Source: Acidobacteriota bacterium (GTDB lineage: Bacteria; Acidobacteriota; Vicinamibacteria; Vicinamibacterales; 2-12-FULL-66-21). From it: a DNA stretch of 5,522 bases. Location of the stretch: assembly GCA_013697225.1 (NCBI GenBank), contig JACCXG010000098.1:1-5522 (forward strand). The letters are read 5' to 3'. A model generated the notes under the pieces. It did no database searches. It was not told where the DNA came from and saw only the letters and a program-made list of their open reading frames with translations. Shown here one piece after another: positions 5,284 to 5,522 of this stretch (within the stretch, counting starts at the first letter, position 1; the number at the start of each line of letters is the position of its first letter). The position numbers and the translations under genes are program-made.

Positions 5284-5522
5284 ATGACGCTCGTATCGGC
5301 CTCGGCGCCCGCGGCAACGGTTCTGATTCGCATCATGGTGGGCGCCGTGTTCTTGACCGAAGGTATTCAGAAGTTTCTCTATCCTGCGGAGGTGGGGGCT
5401 GGTCGCTTCGCGAAGATCGGCATCCCGCAGGCTGAGTTGCTCGGTCCGTTCGTCGGGAGCGTCGAGATCGTGTGCGGCACGCTCGTGATCCTCGGACTCT
5501 TCACCCGCATCGCCGTGGTTCC
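5284..5522 (+). CDS. DoxX family membrane protein, 3' end outside window
   Basis: Seventy-nine residues are visible and the frame is open to the right edge. The N-terminus ATVLIRIMVGAVFLTEGIQK, then FLYP, is the first DoxX helix and loop, where relatives have R-x-x-x-G-x-x-F-x-x-x-G-x-Q-K. GRFAKIGIP is the usual amphipathic segment. FVGSVEIVCGTLVILGLFTR is the second membrane helix with the conserved (V/A)E near its start. The family normally has four membrane helices in about 130-160 residues, so roughly half is present. DoxX-type proteins are inner-membrane proteins whose role is poorly defined; some take part in quinone-linked redox or oxidative-stress complexes. GGAG upstream supports the start. 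It lies 54 bases after the last phosphatase scrap and probably has its own promoter or belongs to an operon continuing rightward. Its sequence is clean, in contrast to the region before it. Confidence 0.85.
   Translation, partial: MTLVSASAPAATVLIRIMVGAVFLTEGIQKFLYPAEVGAGRFAKIGIPQAELLGPFVGSVEIVCGTLVILGLFTRIAVV

Overview
The window is GC-rich and reads like a chromosomal segment of an environmental bacterium, most probably an acidobacterium of the Vicinamibacter/Luteitalea type. That placement is an inference from the mix of gene families: a secreted FG-GAP/ASPIC (CRTAC1-like) protein, a Tat-signal protein, serine hydrolases with membrane tails, alkaline-phosphatase-superfamily enzymes and DoxX. 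There is no rRNA or marker gene to confirm it.

Layout, left to right. (1) 1-1782: a seven-repeat FG-GAP protein with a C-terminal ASPIC/UnbV domain, open at the left edge and carrying an unusual tail. (2) 1703-1921: the N-terminal piece of a Tat-exported protein, cut off at an abrupt junction. (3) About 2250-1912, minus strand: a chain of gene scraps in one open frame. It joins the C-terminal end of a VapC-like PIN toxin to the N-terminal part of an O-methyltransferase that has lost an internal block. (4) 2251-2615: no gene, but two back-to-back perfect palindromes of the REP type and a possible promoter. (5) 2616-3422: an intact gene with a good ribosome binding site for a secreted protein made of two copies of a roughly 100-residue domain. 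(6) 4255-3555, minus strand: the C-terminal half of a beta-lactamase-like serine hydrolase with three membrane helices. (7) 4256-4847, plus strand: an alkaline-phosphatase-superfamily fragment with a frameshift. (8) 4848-5229, plus strand: the shattered N-terminal part of a second, PafA-like phosphatase. (9) 5284 to the right edge: the start of an intact-looking DoxX membrane protein.

Only three genes look functional: the FG-GAP protein, the duplicated-domain secreted protein and DoxX. The rest is a gene graveyard in which unrelated fragments meet at sharp junctions, twice in inverted orientation, with in-frame deletions and frameshifts around them. I see no evidence for a coherent new system. 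The most interesting points are the density of recombined fragments, which could be a real decay or rearrangement hotspot or a metagenome assembly chimera, and the little-known duplicated-domain protein. Family calls rest on recognising conserved sequence by eye; no searches were run.
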